DNA from: Pseudomonas sp. Irchel 3A7
GTDB taxonomy: Bacteria; Pseudomonadota; Gammaproteobacteria; Pseudomonadales; Pseudomonadaceae
Reading direction: 5' to 3'
Length of the DNA: 64,000 nt
NCBI RefSeq assembly: GCF_900187565.1
Contig: NZ_FYED01000019.1
Location: 110,025 to 174,024 of the forward strand
Part shown: one piece after another, positions 44,762 to 54,031 of the stretch
Numbering within the stretch: position 1 is the first letter of the stretch
Layout: the number at the start of each line of letters is the position of its first letter
Made by a program: the position numbers and the translations under genes
Notes under the pieces: generated by a model
What the model was told of the DNA's origin: nothing
Database searches by the model: none
What the model saw: only the letters and a program-made list of their open reading frames with translations

Positions 44762-44771
44762 AGCGATCAAT

Positions 44772-45380
44772 ATGCTAAAGCTGACGCCACGCCAAGCCGA
44801 GATCCTGGCCTTCATCAAACGCTGCCTGGAAGATAACGGCTACCCGCCGACCCGCGCGGAAATCGCTCAGGAACTGGGTTTCAAATCGCCCAACGCCGCT
44901 GAAGAACACCTCAAGGCGCTGGCCCGCAAGGGCGCGATCGAAATGACCCCGGGTGCGTCCCGCGGGATCCGCATACCCGGTTTCGAAGCCAAGGCCGATG
45001 ACTCCAGCCTGCCCATCATTGGCCGGGTAGCGGCCGGTGCACCGATCCTCGCCCAGCAACATGTCGAAGAGTCCTGCAACATCAATCCTTCGTTTTTCCA
45101 TCCGCGGGCTGACTATCTGCTACGCGTGCATGGCATGAGCATGAAGGACGTGGGTATTTTCGACGGCGACTTGCTGGCCGTCCATACCACCCGCGAGGCC
45201 CGTAATGGCCAGATCGTGGTGGCACGTATCGGCGACGAAGTGACCGTCAAGCGCTTCAAGCGTGACGGCAGCAAGGTTTGGCTGATTGCCGAGAACCCTG
45301 AATTCGCCCCTATCGAAGTGAACCTTAAAGATCAGGAACTGGTGATCGAAGGCTTGAGTGTCGGCGTCATTCGCCGCTAA
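44772..45380 (+). CDS. lexA: SOS repressor LexA
   Basis: 202 residues. N-terminal winged helix-turn-helix, then the self-cleavage site Ala88-Gly89 in RVAAGAPI, catalytic Ser123 in HGMSMKD and Lys160 in VTVKRF. RecA filaments stimulate cleavage, derepressing SOS genes. It is preceded by two SOS boxes and followed 10 bases on by sulA in one operon. The gap to psrA is divergent, so the DNA-damage and fatty-acid regulators share one intergenic region. Confidence 0.98.
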   Translation: MLKLTPRQAEILAFIKRCLEDNGYPPTRAEIAQELGFKSPNAAEEHLKALARKGAIEMTPGASRGIRIPGFEAKADDSSLPIIGRVAAGAPILAQQHVEESCNINPSFFHPRADYLLRVHGMSMKDVGIFDGDLLAVHTTREARNGQIVVARIGDEVTVKRFKRDGSKVWLIAENPEFAPIEVNLKDQELVIEGLSVGVIRR

Positions 45381-45390
45381 AGGAGGCTCC

Positions 45391-45867
45391 ATGCAGTTCC
45401 CACACACATCACAGCAAGCCCAACTGCCTCTGCTGTTCGAAGCATTCCTGGCGCAGCCGTTGGCTCTGATCCTGCAGGAAGTGGTCGAGTCGCCATGGAG
45501 CGCCGAACCCGAAGTCTTCAGTGAATTGTCCCTGCGTGGGGCCGCCGGGAACTGCCTGAACCTCCTGGCGCCGATCCTGCGGGAATTGAGCCAGGATCAA
45601 GACGCGCGCTGGCTGACATTGATCGCCCCACCCGCCAGCCTGACCCAGGCCTGGTTGCGGGACGCCGGCCTCAATCGCGAACGCATCCTGCTGCTGCAAC
45701 CGCGCGGCACTCAGAGCGCCCAGCAACTGACCTGCGAAGCCCTTCGTCTCGGCCGCAGTCACACAGTCGTCAGTTGGCTCAACCCGTTGAGCACAAGTTC
45801 GCGGCAACAGTTGATCAGCGCTGCCCGGACCGGGGACGCGCAAAGCCTGAATATTCGATTGGGTTAA
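45391..45867 (+). CDS. sulA: SOS-induced cell division inhibitor SulA
   Basis: 158 residues, blocks FtsZ assembly after DNA damage. The RecA-like fold and segments LTLIAPPASLTQAWL and RILLLQPRG are typical of Pseudomonas SulA. The ATG at 45391 has AAGGAGG 6 bases ahead; the longer frame overlapping lexA is ignored. It is co-transcribed with lexA, and a small hairpin follows the stop. Confidence 0.93.
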   Translation: MQFPHTSQQAQLPLLFEAFLAQPLALILQEVVESPWSAEPEVFSELSLRGAAGNCLNLLAPILRELSQDQDARWLTLIAPPASLTQAWLRDAGLNRERILLLQPRGTQSAQQLTCEALRLGRSHTVVSWLNPLSTSSRQQLISAARTGDAQSLNIRLG

Positions 45868-45898
45868 CTGGCAAGTACGTGCACGCTGAACAGCGCAG

Positions 45899-45922
45899 GG
45901 CTTCTCCAAGGATAGAGAAGCC
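45899..45922 (+). terminator. Hairpin between sulA and the next minus-strand gene
   Basis: GGCTTCTC and GAGAAGCC form an 8-bp stem with an 8-base loop; only a short T tract follows, so it is a weak terminator candidate. Confidence 0.5.
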
Positions 45923-45961
45923 GATTTGAAACGGTACTCGAAAAAATTCGACGGACGGGGA

Positions 45962-46195
45962 TCAATGAAGAACCCGCGCGCCCTCATCCTTGTCGAATTC
46001 ACCTTCAACCAGGCGTCCGGCCATCTGAACGCCGACGCTCAGCATCGCTTTGGCGACTTCTACGTGCTGGCCTTGCAGGAACGCTTTGGCGTCCTCGGAG
46101 AAATCCAAAGTAACCAGAGAACCCTCGTCCTCAGCCCTGCGCAGCTCGATACGGCCGTCTGGTAACTCGACAATTTCTAGAAAGGACGTTGGCAT
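45962..46195 (-). CDS. Conserved hypothetical protein (77 aa)
   Basis: A small acidic protein starting MPTSFLEIVELPDGRIELRRAEDEG and ending in an Arg/Val tail; mixed strand then helix. No function known to me. The ATG at 46195 has GGAGAA about 9 bases upstream; a longer upstream frame has poor coding character. It converges with sulA and follows the DUF6586-type gene. Confidence 0.75.
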   Translation of the reverse strand: MPTSFLEIVELPDGRIELRRAEDEGSLVTLDFSEDAKAFLQGQHVEVAKAMLSVGVQMAGRLVEGEFDKDEGARVLH

Positions 46196-46349
46196 AAAGG
46201 TTTGTTCTCCACGAAAGGCGGCGATTATATAGGCATCAGCAAGGCTTCGCTCGGGATCTTGACCAGATGCCATCACGAAGAGAAATTTCCGACAACACTC
46301 TTCCCTGTACGGACCGCCTTCCGTGTCGTCCGTCAAAAAATTCAGTCCT

Positions 46350-46874
46350 TCAGCACTCGTTCAAACCTTCGCGAAAGCGGATCGCCAGGCTTTTGAGGTT
46401 CTGACGCCAACTCTCCAGTTCTTCACGACTCAATTCTTCAGGCGCCTCTTCTTCATCCAGGTTTACCGCCAGGATCAGAGGCTGCGTCGCATCGCCCTTG
46501 GGTTTGTGCGGCGCCCTTGGCGGTTGAAACAGCGCGGCATGGGCCGCCAGCAGCTTGGCCAGCCAGGTTTCCGGGTTGTTGGCCAGTTCGACCATCTCGG
46601 CCATTTCCGGAATGGCGATGCTTTGCAGCACTTCGCGGTTCAGCAACGCTTCGGCCCGGGATGCATTGGCCTGGGGCAACCGATAGAAACCGGCAATTTC
46701 ATGACACAGCCCCAGCAGCGCCCCGTACAGGTGAAACAACGCCGATTCGCGGCCAGCCTGAATCAGCGCCAGGGAATTCATCGCCCGCCCCTCTTCGGCC
46801 ATGGCGAGCGCTTCCAGCGACAAGCCGGCGAAATAAATCTTCTGGTTGGTACGGGTATAAAGTTCGTGGGCCAT
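46350..46874 (-). CDS. DUF6586 family protein (174 aa)
   Basis: A soluble, mostly helical protein beginning MAHELYTRTNQKIYFAGL; Ala/Leu rich in the middle (AGRESALFHLYGALLGL), with a charged C-terminus. The family number is from memory and gives no function. The ATG at 46874 has GGAGG 8 bases upstream; five codons further up is another possibility. It lies between topA's terminator and the 77-residue gene. Confidence 0.8.
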   Translation of the reverse strand: MAHELYTRTNQKIYFAGLSLEALAMAEEGRAMNSLALIQAGRESALFHLYGALLGLCHEIAGFYRLPQANASRAEALLNREVLQSIAIPEMAEMVELANNPETWLAKLLAAHAALFQPPRAPHKPKGDATQPLILAVNLDEEEAPEELSREELESWRQNLKSLAIRFREGLNEC

Positions 46875-46956
46875 GACGGCAGCCTCCACAACGAAATAAT
46901 TGCTTCACACAGGTCAGACAGTGTCATGGATCATCCAAGTCGACCGCAAGCACAAA

Positions 46957-47000
46957 ACAAAAAGGCCGCATGAAAACCCGAGGGTCTCATGCGGCCTTTT
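46957..47000. terminator. Bidirectional intrinsic terminator downstream of topA
   Basis: AAAAGGCCGCATGA and TCATGCGGCCTTTT pair over a 13-base loop, with T-runs on both sides. On the minus strand it lies about 65 bases after the topA stop. Confidence 0.92.
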
Positions 47001-47063
47001 CTAAGCAGCGAAGGAGCTTGCTCCCGTTGGCCGACGGAGTCGGCCCACTACAAATTTGCGCGC

Positions 47064-49691
47064 TTAAGCCTTGGCTGCCGGACGCTTATCTTCAACGGTC
47101 CACTTGCCACCATCGAAATACGCCTTCCAGCCCGTCGGCTTGCCGTCGACTTCTGTCTGCACGTATTGCTCTTTGGTCTTGCGGCTGTAGCGAATCACTG
47201 CAGGGAGGCCGTCCGGATCCTTCTTCGGCGCGTCACACAGGAAGTGGTACTTAGGATCGATCTCATCCTTGTGCGGGATGATTTCCATGACCAGCGGAGC
47301 ACGCGTCTCGCGGTTTTTAGGGAACTGGCTGGCCGCCAGGAACAGGCCGGAAGCACCGTCGCGCAGGATGTAGGTGTCGTTGACCTTTTCGCATTTCAGC
47401 TCAGGCATCTTCACCGGATCCATTTTCGGCGGCGCCGCATCACCACTTTTCAGCAGTTTGCGGGTGTTCTTGCAGGTTGCGTTGGTGCAACCGAAGAACT
47501 TGCCGAAACGCCCCGTCTTGAGCTGCATCTCGCTGCCGCACTTGTCGCATTCCAGGCTCGGACCTTCATAACCCTTGATGCGGTAGACGCCTTCTTCGAT
47601 TTCGTAGCCGTCGCAATCCGGGTTGTTACCACAGATGTGCAGCTTGCGCTTCTCGTCGAGCAGGTAGGCATCCATCGCCGTGCTGCAGATCGGGCAGCGG
47701 TGCTTGCCACGCAATACCAGCGACTCCGATTCACCTTCGTCGTCCGCAGCGATTTCATCGCCCGGCACCAGGTTGACGGTAGCCTTGCAGCGCTCTTTCG
47801 GCGGCAGGCTGTAGCCCGAGCAACCGAGGAACACGCCGGTCGACGCGGTACGTATCTGCATCGGACGGCCGCAGGTCGTGCACGGAATGTCGGTCATTAC
47901 CGGCTGATTGGCACGCATGCCGTTGTCCGGGCTTTCGGCCACTTCGAGTTTTTTCTTGAAGTCACCGTAGAACTCGTCGAGTACGTTTTTCCAGTCGCGC
48001 TCGCCCTGGGCCACGTCATCGAGATGCTCTTCCATGCCGGCGGTGAAGCCGTAGTCCATGAGGTTGGAGAAGCTCTCGGCCAGACGTTCGGTGACGATGT
48101 CGCCCATCTTTTCCGAGTAGAAACGACGGTTGTGCAGCGCCACGTAGCCGCGATCCTGGATGGTCGAAATGATCGCCGCGTAGGTCGAAGGACGACCGAT
48201 GCCGCGTTTTTCCATTTCTTTGACCAGGCTGGCTTCCGAGTAACGCGCCGGCGGCTTGGTGAAATGCTGGGTCGGATCAAGCTTGATCAGCTTCATCGCG
48301 TCGCCCTGGGCCATGTCCGGCAGTACATCGTCATCGCCTGGCTTGGCAATTTGCGGCATGACGCGGGTGTAACCGTCGAACTTGAGGATGCGGCCCTTGG
48401 CGCGCAGCTCGAAGTCGCCGGCACCGACGGTGACCGTGGTCGACAGGTATTGCGCCGGCAGCATCTGGCAAGCGAGGAACTGGCGCCAGATCAGCTCGTA
48501 GAGCCGCTCTGCATCACGCTCCATGCCCGACAGCTTGCTTGGCTCGGTGTTGGCGTCGGACGGACGAATCGCTTCGTGAGCCTCTTGTGCGCCTTCCTTG
48601 CTGCTGTAGACGTTCGGGGTTTCCGGCAGGTACTTCTTGCCGAACTCGCCTTCAATATAGGTACGCGCCATCGCCACGGCATCGGCCGAGAGGTTGGTGG
48701 AGTCGGTACGCATATAAGTGATGTAGCCGGCTTCGTACAAACGCTGGGCCATCATCATGGTCTTTTTCACACCGAAGCCCAGGCGGTTGCTCGCGGCCTG
48801 TTGCAGGGTGGACGTGATGAACGGCGCCGATGGCTTGCTGCTGGTCGGTTTGTCTTCACGCTTGACGATGCTGTAGCTGGAAGCCTTGAGCTTCTCCAGC
48901 GCGGCCATGGCCTGGGCTTCGTTGAGCGGCTTGAATGCTTCGCCCTTCTCGCGAGCGACGTCGAAACGCACGGTCGCGCCTTTGGCGGTGCCGAGATCGG
49001 CATGAACTTCCCAGTACTCTTCCGGGATGAACGCGCGAATTTCACGCTCACGCTCAACCACCAGCTTCACCGCTACCGATTGCACGCGACCGGCGGACAG
49101 GCCCCGGGCGATCTTGGCCCACAACAGTGGCGAAACCATGTAACCCACCACGCGATCGAGAAAGCGACGCGCCTGCTGGGCGTTGACCCGGTCGATGTCC
49201 AGCTCGCCTGGCTGGGAGAAGGCTTCCTGGATCGCCTTCTTGGTGATTTCGTTGAACACCACGCGCTTATAGCGGCTGTCGTCACCACCGATGGCTTCGC
49301 GCAGGTGCCAGGCAATGGCTTCCCCCTCGCGATCCAAGTCGGTTGCGAGATAGATGGTGTCAGCATCCTTGGCGAGCCGGCGCAGCTCTTCGATGACCTT
49401 TTCCTTGCCCGGAAGGATCTCGTACTTGGCTTTCCAGCCATGATCGGGATCGACCCCCATGCGAGCAACCAGCTGCTTGCGCGCCTTTTCTTTTGGCGAC
49501 AAGGCCGGCGCTTCACCCGCAGCAGCCTTGCCGCGCTTGGCGGCTGGCTCTTTGCTGGCGCTAGCCGAACCGCTGGTGGGCAGGTCTCGGATATGGCCGA
49601 TACTCGACTTCACCACGTATTCGTTGCCCAAATACTTGTTGATGGTCTTGGCCTTAGCCGGGGATTCCACAATGACCAGCGATTTGCCCAT
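47064..49691 (-). CDS. topA: DNA topoisomerase I
   Basis: 875 residues. TOPRIM domain at the N-terminus (LVIVESPAKAKTI), catalytic core with the active Tyr in ITYMRTDST near residue 325, and three four-cysteine zinc ribbons in the C-terminal third (CTTCGRP, CPICSTA, CDKCGSE). Relaxes negative supercoils. A Lys/Arg/Ala-rich insert follows residue 40 (KRGKAAAGEAP), common in Pseudomonas. Plain ATG start at 49691. Confidence 0.97.
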   Translation of the reverse strand: MGKSLVIVESPAKAKTINKYLGNEYVVKSSIGHIRDLPTSGSASASKEPAAKRGKAAAGEAPALSPKEKARKQLVARMGVDPDHGWKAKYEILPGKEKVIEELRRLAKDADTIYLATDLDREGEAIAWHLREAIGGDDSRYKRVVFNEITKKAIQEAFSQPGELDIDRVNAQQARRFLDRVVGYMVSPLLWAKIARGLSAGRVQSVAVKLVVEREREIRAFIPEEYWEVHADLGTAKGATVRFDVAREKGEAFKPLNEAQAMAALEKLKASSYSIVKREDKPTSSKPSAPFITSTLQQAASNRLGFGVKKTMMMAQRLYEAGYITYMRTDSTNLSADAVAMARTYIEGEFGKKYLPETPNVYSSKEGAQEAHEAIRPSDANTEPSKLSGMERDAERLYELIWRQFLACQMLPAQYLSTTVTVGAGDFELRAKGRILKFDGYTRVMPQIAKPGDDDVLPDMAQGDAMKLIKLDPTQHFTKPPARYSEASLVKEMEKRGIGRPSTYAAIISTIQDRGYVALHNRRFYSEKMGDIVTERLAESFSNLMDYGFTAGMEEHLDDVAQGERDWKNVLDEFYGDFKKKLEVAESPDNGMRANQPVMTDIPCTTCGRPMQIRTASTGVFLGCSGYSLPPKERCKATVNLVPGDEIAADDEGESESLVLRGKHRCPICSTAMDAYLLDEKRKLHICGNNPDCDGYEIEEGVYRIKGYEGPSLECDKCGSEMQLKTGRFGKFFGCTNATCKNTRKLLKSGDAAPPKMDPVKMPELKCEKVNDTYILRDGASGLFLAASQFPKNRETRAPLVMEIIPHKDEIDPKYHFLCDAPKKDPDGLPAVIRYSRKTKEQYVQTEVDGKPTGWKAYFDGGKWTVEDKRPAAKA

Positions 49692-49805
49692 GGATCAGAA
49701 AATTCCTGAATTCTAGAAGTGAAAGGCGGTTGGCGCCTGACGCGGCACCGCTATATATAGTGGCTACAAGGTGAGGTCAAGCGCAGGGTTTTGCGCGCAC
49801 TCAGC

Positions 49806-50042
49806 TTATGGCTTGGTAAAAAGGCTCTCTTCGGCTTGCACCAAAGCAAAGCGTGGCACCTGTTCGCCGTCAACTTCGACGGACTCCAGGAACATGCTCA
49901 AGGGACGCACCCAAAAGCCGTAATCGCCATACAGGGCTTGGTAGAAGACCACTTCTTCCTCGGTTTCCGAATGCCGCGCGACACTGAATACGCGGTACTG
50001 CGGACCTTTGTAATGTTGGTAGAGCCCAGGTTGTATCGGCAT
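49806..50042 (-). CDS. DUF1653 family protein (78 aa)
   Basis: A small protein with GLYQHYKGPQYRVFSVARHSE near the start, the DUF1653 hallmark, then WVRPLSMFLE. The family number has no known function. The ATG at 50042 is preferred with GAGGG about 9 bases upstream; a TTG six codons earlier extends it. It lies 114 bases from topA, transcribed in the same direction, and shares the minus strand with fadBA. Confidence 0.85.
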   Translation of the reverse strand: MPIQPGLYQHYKGPQYRVFSVARHSETEEEVVFYQALYGDYGFWVRPLSMFLESVEVDGEQVPRFALVQAEESLFTKP

Positions 50043-50094
50043 GCTTTGGCCCTCACTCAAATTTTTTCAAAATAAAAACAAAAATAAATCCGGA

Positions 50095-50123
50095 AAAACA
50101 AAAACCGGGGCACTTGGCCCCGG
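50095..50123 (-). terminator. Intrinsic terminator after fadA
   Basis: On the minus strand, CCGGGGC and GCCCCGG pair over a five-base loop followed by a long T-rich tract (T5-G-T5). Confidence 0.85.
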
Positions 50124-50142
50124 CTTCCGTCAACGGAAACGC

Positions 50143-51318
50143 TTAGACGCGTTCGAAGACGGTGGAGATGCCTTGGCCGAGACCAATGCACATGGTGGCT
50201 ACCCCGAAGGTGCCGCCATTCTGCTTCATCACGTTCAGCAAAGTGCCCGAGATACGCGCACCGGAGCAACCGAACGGGTGACCCAGGGCGATCGCGCCGC
50301 CGTGCAGGTTAACCTTCTCGTTCATCTTGTCGAGTACTTTCAGATCTTTCAGCACCGGCAGGGCCTGTGCGGCGAAAGCTTCGTTGAGCTCGAAGAAGTC
50401 GATATCGTTGATGCCAAGGCCTGCGCGCTTCAGTGCTTTTTGTGTAGCCGGTACTGGACCATAGCCCATGATCGCCGGGTCCACACCTGCCACTGCCATC
50501 GAGCGAATCACCGCCAGAGGCGCAATGCCCAAATCCTGTGCACGCTGCGCCGACATCACGATCATGCACGAAGCACCATCGGTGATCTGCGACGAAGTAC
50601 CGGCAGTCACGGTACCGCCTTTCGGATTGAACGCTGGCTTCAAGGCCGCCAGGCTTTCCAGGGTGGTTTCCGGACGAATGGTTTCGTCGTAGTCGAACAG
50701 TTTCAGGAAACCGTTCTCGTCATAGCCCTGCATCGGGATGATTTCGTCTTTGAACTTGCCTTCCACGGTCGCCTTGTGGGCGAATTGGTGGGAGCGCACG
50801 CCGAAAGCGTCCTGTTGCTCGCGAGTGATGCCGTGCATCTTGCCCAGCATTTCAGCGGTCAGGCCCATCATGCCCGAGGCTTTCGCCGCGTACAGGGACA
50901 TGTGCGGGTTCGGATCGACACCGTGCATCATGCTCACGTGACCCATATGCTCGACGCCGCCAACGACGAATACGTCACCGTTGCCGGTCATGATCGCTTG
51001 CGCGGCAGTGTGCAGCGCGCTCATGGACGAGCCACACAGACGGCTGACGGTCTGGCCGGCCGAAGTGTGCGGGATCTGGGTCATCAGCGATGCCATGCGG
51101 GCGATGTTCCACCCCTGCTCCAGGGTCTGGTTCACACAGCCCCAGATCACGTCTTCGACTTCGTTCGGGTCGACCTTGACGTTGCGTTCCAGCAGTTTGC
51201 TGATCAGGTGCGCCGACATGTCTTCGGCGCGGGTGTTGCGGTGCATGCCGCCCTTGGAGCGGCCCATCGGAGTACGACCGAAGTCGACAATCACGACGTC
51301 TCTAGGATTCAAGCTCAT
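50143..51318 (-). CDS. fadA: 3-ketoacyl-CoA thiolase, beta-oxidation complex
   Basis: 391 residues. Catalytic Cys in SRLCGSSMSAL near residue 91, the His in NLHGGAIALGHPFGCSG near 345 and the second Cys near 375 (TMCIGLGQG). Cleaves 3-ketoacyl-CoA to acetyl-CoA. It forms the alpha2-beta2 complex with FadB, encoded 29 bases upstream. The start has a GAGAG ribosome site. Confidence 0.96.
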   Translation of the reverse strand: MSLNPRDVVIVDFGRTPMGRSKGGMHRNTRAEDMSAHLISKLLERNVKVDPNEVEDVIWGCVNQTLEQGWNIARMASLMTQIPHTSAGQTVSRLCGSSMSALHTAAQAIMTGNGDVFVVGGVEHMGHVSMMHGVDPNPHMSLYAAKASGMMGLTAEMLGKMHGITREQQDAFGVRSHQFAHKATVEGKFKDEIIPMQGYDENGFLKLFDYDETIRPETTLESLAALKPAFNPKGGTVTAGTSSQITDGASCMIVMSAQRAQDLGIAPLAVIRSMAVAGVDPAIMGYGPVPATQKALKRAGLGINDIDFFELNEAFAAQALPVLKDLKVLDKMNEKVNLHGGAIALGHPFGCSGARISGTLLNVMKQNGGTFGVATMCIGLGQGISTVFERV

Positions 51319-51347
51319 AAGTTCACTCTCACTCTAGTTGGGGGCGC

Positions 51348-53495
51348 TTAACCGAAGAAGCTCTGGCCGTTCTTGGCCATTTCGCGCAGCTTCGCGGTCG
51401 GGTGGTACAGCGCGCCCAAATCAGCGTACTGGTCAGCCAGGGCAACGAACTCGGCAACACCGATCGAATCGATGTAGCGCAGCGCGCCACCACGGAATGG
51501 AGGGAAACCAATACCGTAGACCAGACCCATGTCGGCTTCGGCAGCGGTTTCGACAATGCCGTCTTCCAGGCAACGCACGGTTTCCAGGCATAACGGGATC
51601 ATCATCCAGTTGATGATGTCTTCGTCAGTGACTTCGCGCTGTTCAAAGACGATCGGCTTGAGCACTTCCAGTACCGACGGATCGGCAACTTTCTTCTGCT
51701 TGCCCTTCTTGTCGGTCTCGTAGGCGTAGAAGCCCTTGCCGTTCTTCTGGCCCAGGCGCTTGGCTTCGTAGAGCACGTCCACGGCCGAACGGCGGTCGTC
51801 TTTCATGCGGTCCGGGAAGCCTTCAGCCATCACGTCACGACCGTGGTGGCCGGTGTCGATGCCGACCACGTCCATCAGGTACGCCGGGCCCATCGGCCAG
51901 CCGAATTTTTCCATGACCTTGTCGATGCGCACGAAGTCCACACCGGCGCTGACCAGCTTGGCGAAACCGCCGAAGTAAGGGAACAGCACGCGGTTGACCA
52001 GGAAGCCCGGGCAGTCGTTGACTACGATCGGGTTCTTGCCCATTTTCTTGGCGTAGGCAACGGTGGTGGCAACCGCCAGCTCGCTGGACTTCTCGCCACG
52101 GATCACTTCCACCAGCGGCATCATGTGCACCGGGTTGAAGAAGTGCATGCCGACGAAGTTTTCCGGACGCTTGAGGGCCTTGGCCAGCAGGCTGATGGAA
52201 ATGGTCGAGGTGTTCGAGGCGAGGATGGTGTCCTCTTTGACCTGGTCTTCGACTTCGGCCAGAACGGCTTGCTTGACCTTCGGGTTCTCGACGACCGCTT
52301 CAACCACCAGGTCTACGTGACCGAAATCACCGTAGGACAGGGTCGGACGAATGCCGTTGAGCACTTCAGCCATTTTCGCGGCGGTCATGCGGCCTTTATC
52401 AACGCGGCCAACCAGCAGCTTGGCGGCTTCGGCCAGACCCTGCTCGATACCGTGTTCGTTGATGTCCTTCATCAGGATCGGCGTACCTTTGGAAGCCGAC
52501 TGATAAGCGATACCGCCGCCCATGATGCCGGCGCCCAGTACGGCAGCCTGCTTCACGTCCTTGGCGATTTCGTCGTAGGCCTTGGCCTTTTTCTTCAGCT
52601 CCTGATCGTTCAGGAACAGGCCGATCAGGCTCTGCGCGGCAGAGGTCTTGGCCAGTTTGACGAAACCTGCGGCCTCAACTTCCAGCGCCTTGTCACGACC
52701 GAAGTTCGCGGCTTTCTGGATGGTCTTGATCGCCTCGACCGGCGCCGGGTAGTTCGGGCCGGCTTGACCTGCGACGAAACCTTTGGCGGTTTCGAAAGCC
52801 ATCATTTGTTCGATGGCGTTCAGCTTCAGCTTTTCCAGCTTCGGCTGGCGCTTGGCCTTGTAATCGAACTCACCGGAAATGGCGCGCTTGATCAGTTCCA
52901 GCGCGGCGTCCTGCAGCTTCTCAGGCGCAACCACGGCATCGACGGCGCCGACTTTCAGCGCGTCTTCAGGACGGTTTTCCTTGCCGGCGGCAATCCACTC
53001 GATGGCGTTATCGGCACCGATCAGGCGCGGCAGACGCACAGTACCGCCGAAGCCCGGGTAGATGCCCAGCTTGACTTCCGGCAGACCGATCTTGGCCTTG
53101 GTGGACATGACGCGGTAATCCGCCGCCAGGCACATTTCCAGACCGCCACCCAACGCGATGCCATTGATCGCGGCGACAGTCGGGACGTTGAGGTCTTCGA
53201 AATCGCTGAAAATCTTGTTGGCTTCGAGGTTGCCAGCAACAAGCTCTGCATCCGGCAGCTTGAAGTTGTCGACAAATTCGGTGATGTCGGCGCCGACGAT
53301 GAAGACGTCCTTGCCACTGCTGACGATCACACCCTTGATCGAAGCATCTGCCTTGATGGTGTCTACGGCCTGACGCAGTTCGTTCAGGGTTAGACGGTTG
53401 AACTTGTTGACGGACTCACCCTTGAGGTCGAACTTCAGTTCGACGATGCCACTTTCAAGAGCCTTAACCGTGATGGCTTTACCTTCGTAAATCAT
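51348..53495 (-). CDS. fadB: Fatty-acid oxidation complex alpha subunit
   Basis: 715 residues: an N-terminal crotonase domain (residues 1-190, with NGIALGGGLEMCLA) and a C-terminal 3-hydroxyacyl-CoA dehydrogenase (from about 310, GAGIMGGGIAYQSA, with NRVLFPYFGG). Hydrates and oxidises enoyl-CoA. The ATG at 53495 has GGAG 8 bases before it; the longer frame into the promoter is not used. First gene of fadBA. The upstream 536-base gap carries an inverted CAAACG/CGTTTG pair (53643-53669), which may be regulatory. Confidence 0.96.
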   Translation of the reverse strand: MIYEGKAITVKALESGIVELKFDLKGESVNKFNRLTLNELRQAVDTIKADASIKGVIVSSGKDVFIVGADITEFVDNFKLPDAELVAGNLEANKIFSDFEDLNVPTVAAINGIALGGGLEMCLAADYRVMSTKAKIGLPEVKLGIYPGFGGTVRLPRLIGADNAIEWIAAGKENRPEDALKVGAVDAVVAPEKLQDAALELIKRAISGEFDYKAKRQPKLEKLKLNAIEQMMAFETAKGFVAGQAGPNYPAPVEAIKTIQKAANFGRDKALEVEAAGFVKLAKTSAAQSLIGLFLNDQELKKKAKAYDEIAKDVKQAAVLGAGIMGGGIAYQSASKGTPILMKDINEHGIEQGLAEAAKLLVGRVDKGRMTAAKMAEVLNGIRPTLSYGDFGHVDLVVEAVVENPKVKQAVLAEVEDQVKEDTILASNTSTISISLLAKALKRPENFVGMHFFNPVHMMPLVEVIRGEKSSELAVATTVAYAKKMGKNPIVVNDCPGFLVNRVLFPYFGGFAKLVSAGVDFVRIDKVMEKFGWPMGPAYLMDVVGIDTGHHGRDVMAEGFPDRMKDDRRSAVDVLYEAKRLGQKNGKGFYAYETDKKGKQKKVADPSVLEVLKPIVFEQREVTDEDIINWMMIPLCLETVRCLEDGIVETAAEADMGLVYGIGFPPFRGGALRYIDSIGVAEFVALADQYADLGALYHPTAKLREMAKNGQSFFG

Positions 53496-53867
53496 CAACT
53501 GATCTCCACGATATGGAAGCTGAACAGTACACGTCGGACGCAGGCGGATGGCTGGCAGGGACGTCAATCGTCAATGCTACGCCTATCCACCCGGCACACC
53601 CGCCAACGCGATAGTCGGGATTCTGTAGGAGCGCTCTGAAAACAAACGCTCAATTCATACGCCCGTTTGATTTGGGTACGCCACCTTCACGGAATTTCCG
53701 ACAATTGTCAATCGCCCAAAATGCGGGTTGAAAGGCGACTTTGCGGTCATTTCTGTAAGACGAAGGCCTGCAACACACGGCTGCATGTGGACACATTCAT
53801 AGGATCAATCTTTAGAAAAGTCGCCCTAATTAGCTGCAGCCTGCGTTTAACAGGCTACGCTGGCGGA

Positions 53868-53978
53868 ACTTCAGGGAAATTTTGAACGCTTTTGGCGAAC
53901 GCCAAGCGTAAGATCAGCCCAAACCGAATTACCGGCCTGCCTGGCCACCCCCCGCCCGATGATGTTGTCGGGCTTTTT
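53868..53978 (+). ncRNA. Candidate small RNA in the fadB upstream gap (about 110 nt)
   Basis: A CTACGCT element (53855-53861) fits a sigma-S type -10, placing a start near 53868. The transcript would contain a hairpin (ACGC, TTGGC, loop, GCCAA, GCGT; 53886-53909) and end in a full intrinsic terminator: GCCCGA, TCGGGC (53954-53973) and TTTTTATT. No gene reads on the plus strand here, so the terminator would otherwise have no purpose. A C-rich single strand (CCCCCCG) before the terminator could pair with ribosome sites. An upstream TGTAAG-N7-CCTGCA (53754-53772) faintly resembles the GacA site. It could be RgsA-like; that name is only recollection. Confidence 0.55.
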
Positions 53979-54031
53979 ATTGCCTGCGAAAACAGCGATT
54001 GCGCGTCTCCGTGGGAGGGTCGGAATCGGTT

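Noticed and set aside
46989..49709. A 906-codon plus-strand frame over topA
   Set aside because: It is the antisense shadow of topA in GC-rich DNA; topA on the minus strand has all family motifs and a start codon in place.
51843..53393. A 516-codon plus-strand frame over fadB
   Set aside because: Antisense shadow of fadB with no family match.
53754..53772. GacA-type upstream site for the sRNA
   Set aside because: Only one half (TGTAAG) matches, and the spacing is 7 instead of 6; kept as a remark, not a feature.
53667..53885. 72-codon plus-strand frame upstream of the candidate sRNA
   Set aside because: Cys and Arg-rich with no ribosome site; the region looks regulatory instead.
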